Source: Calditrichota bacterium
GTDB lineage: Bacteria; Zhuqueibacterota; Zhuqueibacteria; Oleimicrobiales; Geothermoviventaceae
NCBI GenBank assembly: GCA_013152765.1
Contig: JAADFT010000082.1
Coordinates: forward strand, 1 to 7,559
DNA: 7,559 nt
Direction: 5' to 3'
A program made the translations under genes and the position numbers. Shown piece by piece: positions 7,105 to 7,559 of the stretch. The notes beneath the pieces were generated by a model that saw nothing but the letters and a program-made list of their open reading frames with translations, was not told the DNA's origin and searched no databases. Within the stretch, counting starts at the first letter, position 1; every line of letters begins with the position of its first letter.

Positions 7105-7191
7105 GGAGGTGCCGAATTTGAGTAAGGGTTGCAAAAACAAGGATAAAGAGGCGGAAGAGTTCGCGTGAAGACGCACCACGAGGATCAGCGG

Positions 7192-7219
7192 ACCGTCACC
7201 TGTGACGGTATGCCGTCAC
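7192..7219. promoter_or_regulatory. Overlapping perfect palindromes, candidate enhancer/operator site
   Basis: ACCGTCAC-CT-GTGACGGT (7192-7209) is a perfect inverted repeat. Its right arm forms a second one with the next bases, GTGACGG-TATG-CCGTCAC (7202-7219). A further partial unit, GCCGTGTG, follows at 7222-7228, and CGTCACCG recurs at 7233-7240. The centre lies about 120 bases upstream of the predicted sigma-54 start, the usual distance for an enhancer-binding protein. The binding protein cannot be named from the sequence. Confidence 0.65.
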
Positions 7220-7287
7220 TGCCGTGTGAGAAGCGCCCCCTTCGTCACCGTAGCTCAGCTGCTTCTGACTGCTTTTGCCGCGCTTCA

Positions 7288-7303
7288 GCCTGTTTTAGCA
7301 GGC
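7288..7303. repeat. Short hairpin preceding repeat copy 1
   Basis: GCCTG-TTTTAG-CAGGC is a perfect 5-bp inverted repeat, 9 bases before repeat copy 1. It shares the words CTTCAG, CCTG and TTTTAG with the hairpin near copy 2, in rearranged order. Confidence 0.55.
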
Positions 7304-7312
7304 GCATTGCCG

Positions 7313-7349
7313 TGGACGAAATGAATTTCATCCTGCTGCATTCGTAGTG
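7313..7349. repeat. 37-base dispersed direct repeat, copy 1
   Basis: The unit starts TGGACGAAATGAATTT and ends TTCGTAGTG. It matches copy 2 at 34 of 37 positions in the same orientation, 210 bases apart. It contains ACGAA...TTCGT arms and, in this copy only, a perfect ATGAA-T-TTCAT palindrome. Confidence 0.85.
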
Positions 7350-7354
7350 ACCTG

Positions 7355-7382
7355 CCCATCCCCTTATCCCCATTCATCCCCC
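7355..7382 (-). other. Candidate G-quadruplex motif
   Basis: On the minus strand four G-runs of 5, 4, 4 and 3 bases are separated by loops of 6, 4 and 2 bases, which meets the usual G3+N1-7 rule. It lies about 275 bases upstream of the predicted nap transcript start, between the two dispersed repeats. It may equally be a low-complexity ATCCCC-rich tract with no role. Confidence 0.5.
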
Positions 7383-7457
7383 TGTCTCCTTTGTCCTCTC
7401 GCAGGGACACGCGAAACCAGACGGACGTGGCCCGTACGGTTTCGGTGGTAAGACACT

Positions 7458-7490
7458 GCGATTTTAGCCTGCTTCAGGAGGCACTTTCGC
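7458..7490. repeat. Nested hairpin near repeat copy 2
   Basis: Outer arms GCGA (7458-7461) and TCGC (7487-7490) enclose inner arms GCCT (7467-7470) and AGGC (7479-7482). It lies 32 bases before repeat copy 2 and resembles the hairpin before copy 1. Confidence 0.45.
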
Positions 7491-7522
7491 AATGTAGCCT
7501 CGGGATTTGATCCGGGCTGCAC

Positions 7523-7559
7523 TGGACGAAATGAATTTAGTCCTGCTGCGTTCGTAGTG
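7523..7559. repeat. 37-base dispersed direct repeat, copy 2 (reaches the window edge)
   Basis: It is identical to copy 1 except for two adjacent bases in the middle (AG for CA) and one G for A near the end. The similarity may continue beyond the edge of the window. Confidence 0.85.

Larger units (their letters stand above)
7231..7559. other. Gene-free upstream region with repeats and low-complexity tract
   Basis: No credible gene occupies this stretch on either strand; the only open frames are short and have no recognisable content. It contains two dispersed-repeat copies with their hairpins, a pyrimidine-rich tract at about 7351-7410, and an imperfect inverted repeat around 7500-7516 (CGGGATTTGATCCGGG). 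Confidence 0.6.

Noticed and set aside
7116..7132. FNR-like site TTG-N11-CAA upstream of the promoter
   Set aside because: The half-sites and spacing do not fit TTGAT-N4-ATCAA, so the resemblance is too weak.
7165..7347. Plus-strand 60-codon frame in the upstream region
   Set aside because: It runs through the palindromes and repeat copy 1, with no ribosome site and no protein-like features.
7192..7559. CRISPR array
   Set aside because: There are only two copies of the 37-base repeat, 173 bases apart end to start, with no regular spacers and no cas gene.

Overview
The window carries one gene cluster, entirely on the minus strand and so read from right to left: a periplasmic nitrate reductase (nap) operon. 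In transcription order the genes are an outer-membrane beta-barrel protein (7012-5543), a tetraheme cytochrome c of the NapM type (5501-5052), the molybdenum catalytic subunit NapA (4966-2618), the chaperone NapD (2541-2245), the four-cluster Fe-S protein NapG (about 2306-1680), the membrane Fe-S protein NapH (1517-636), and a second NapG/NapF-like ferredoxin that runs off the left edge (470-1). Gene ends overlap or are separated by gaps of 41 to 165 bases. No gene is supported on the plus strand; the very long plus-strand open frames are antisense shadows of GC-rich coding sequence.

The order napM-A-D-G-H resembles the napCMADGH arrangement known from Desulfovibrio desulfuricans. With the high GC content, a multiheme cytochrome and an outer-membrane barrel, it suggests a Gram-negative anaerobe or facultative anaerobe of the Desulfobacterota (deltaproteobacterial) type. 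The window has no phylogenetic marker, so this is an inference. No napB and no napC lie in the window. The inferred electron path is quinol to NapH/NapG (and perhaps the second ferredoxin), then NapM, then NapA, with nitrate reduced to nitrite in the periplasm. The barrel protein could be the route by which anions cross the outer membrane.

The most striking anomaly is an in-frame amber codon (TAG) at codon 196 of napA, in the segment following the Mo-ligand cysteine. A glutamate (GAG) is expected there. The frame stays open and well conserved for 586 more codons, so this is a very recent nonsense mutation, a base-calling error, or a read-through or recoded codon.

Region 7013-7559 has no gene. 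It holds a sigma-54-type promoter (GG/GC elements at 7104-7091), a cluster of perfect palindromes about 120 bases upstream of the predicted start, which is where enhancer-binding proteins usually sit, a run with G-quadruplex potential, and two copies of a 37-base dispersed repeat, each preceded by a short hairpin. Inside the operon a perfect 15-bp hairpin with a UUCG tetraloop separates napA from napD, and a bulged hairpin follows napH.
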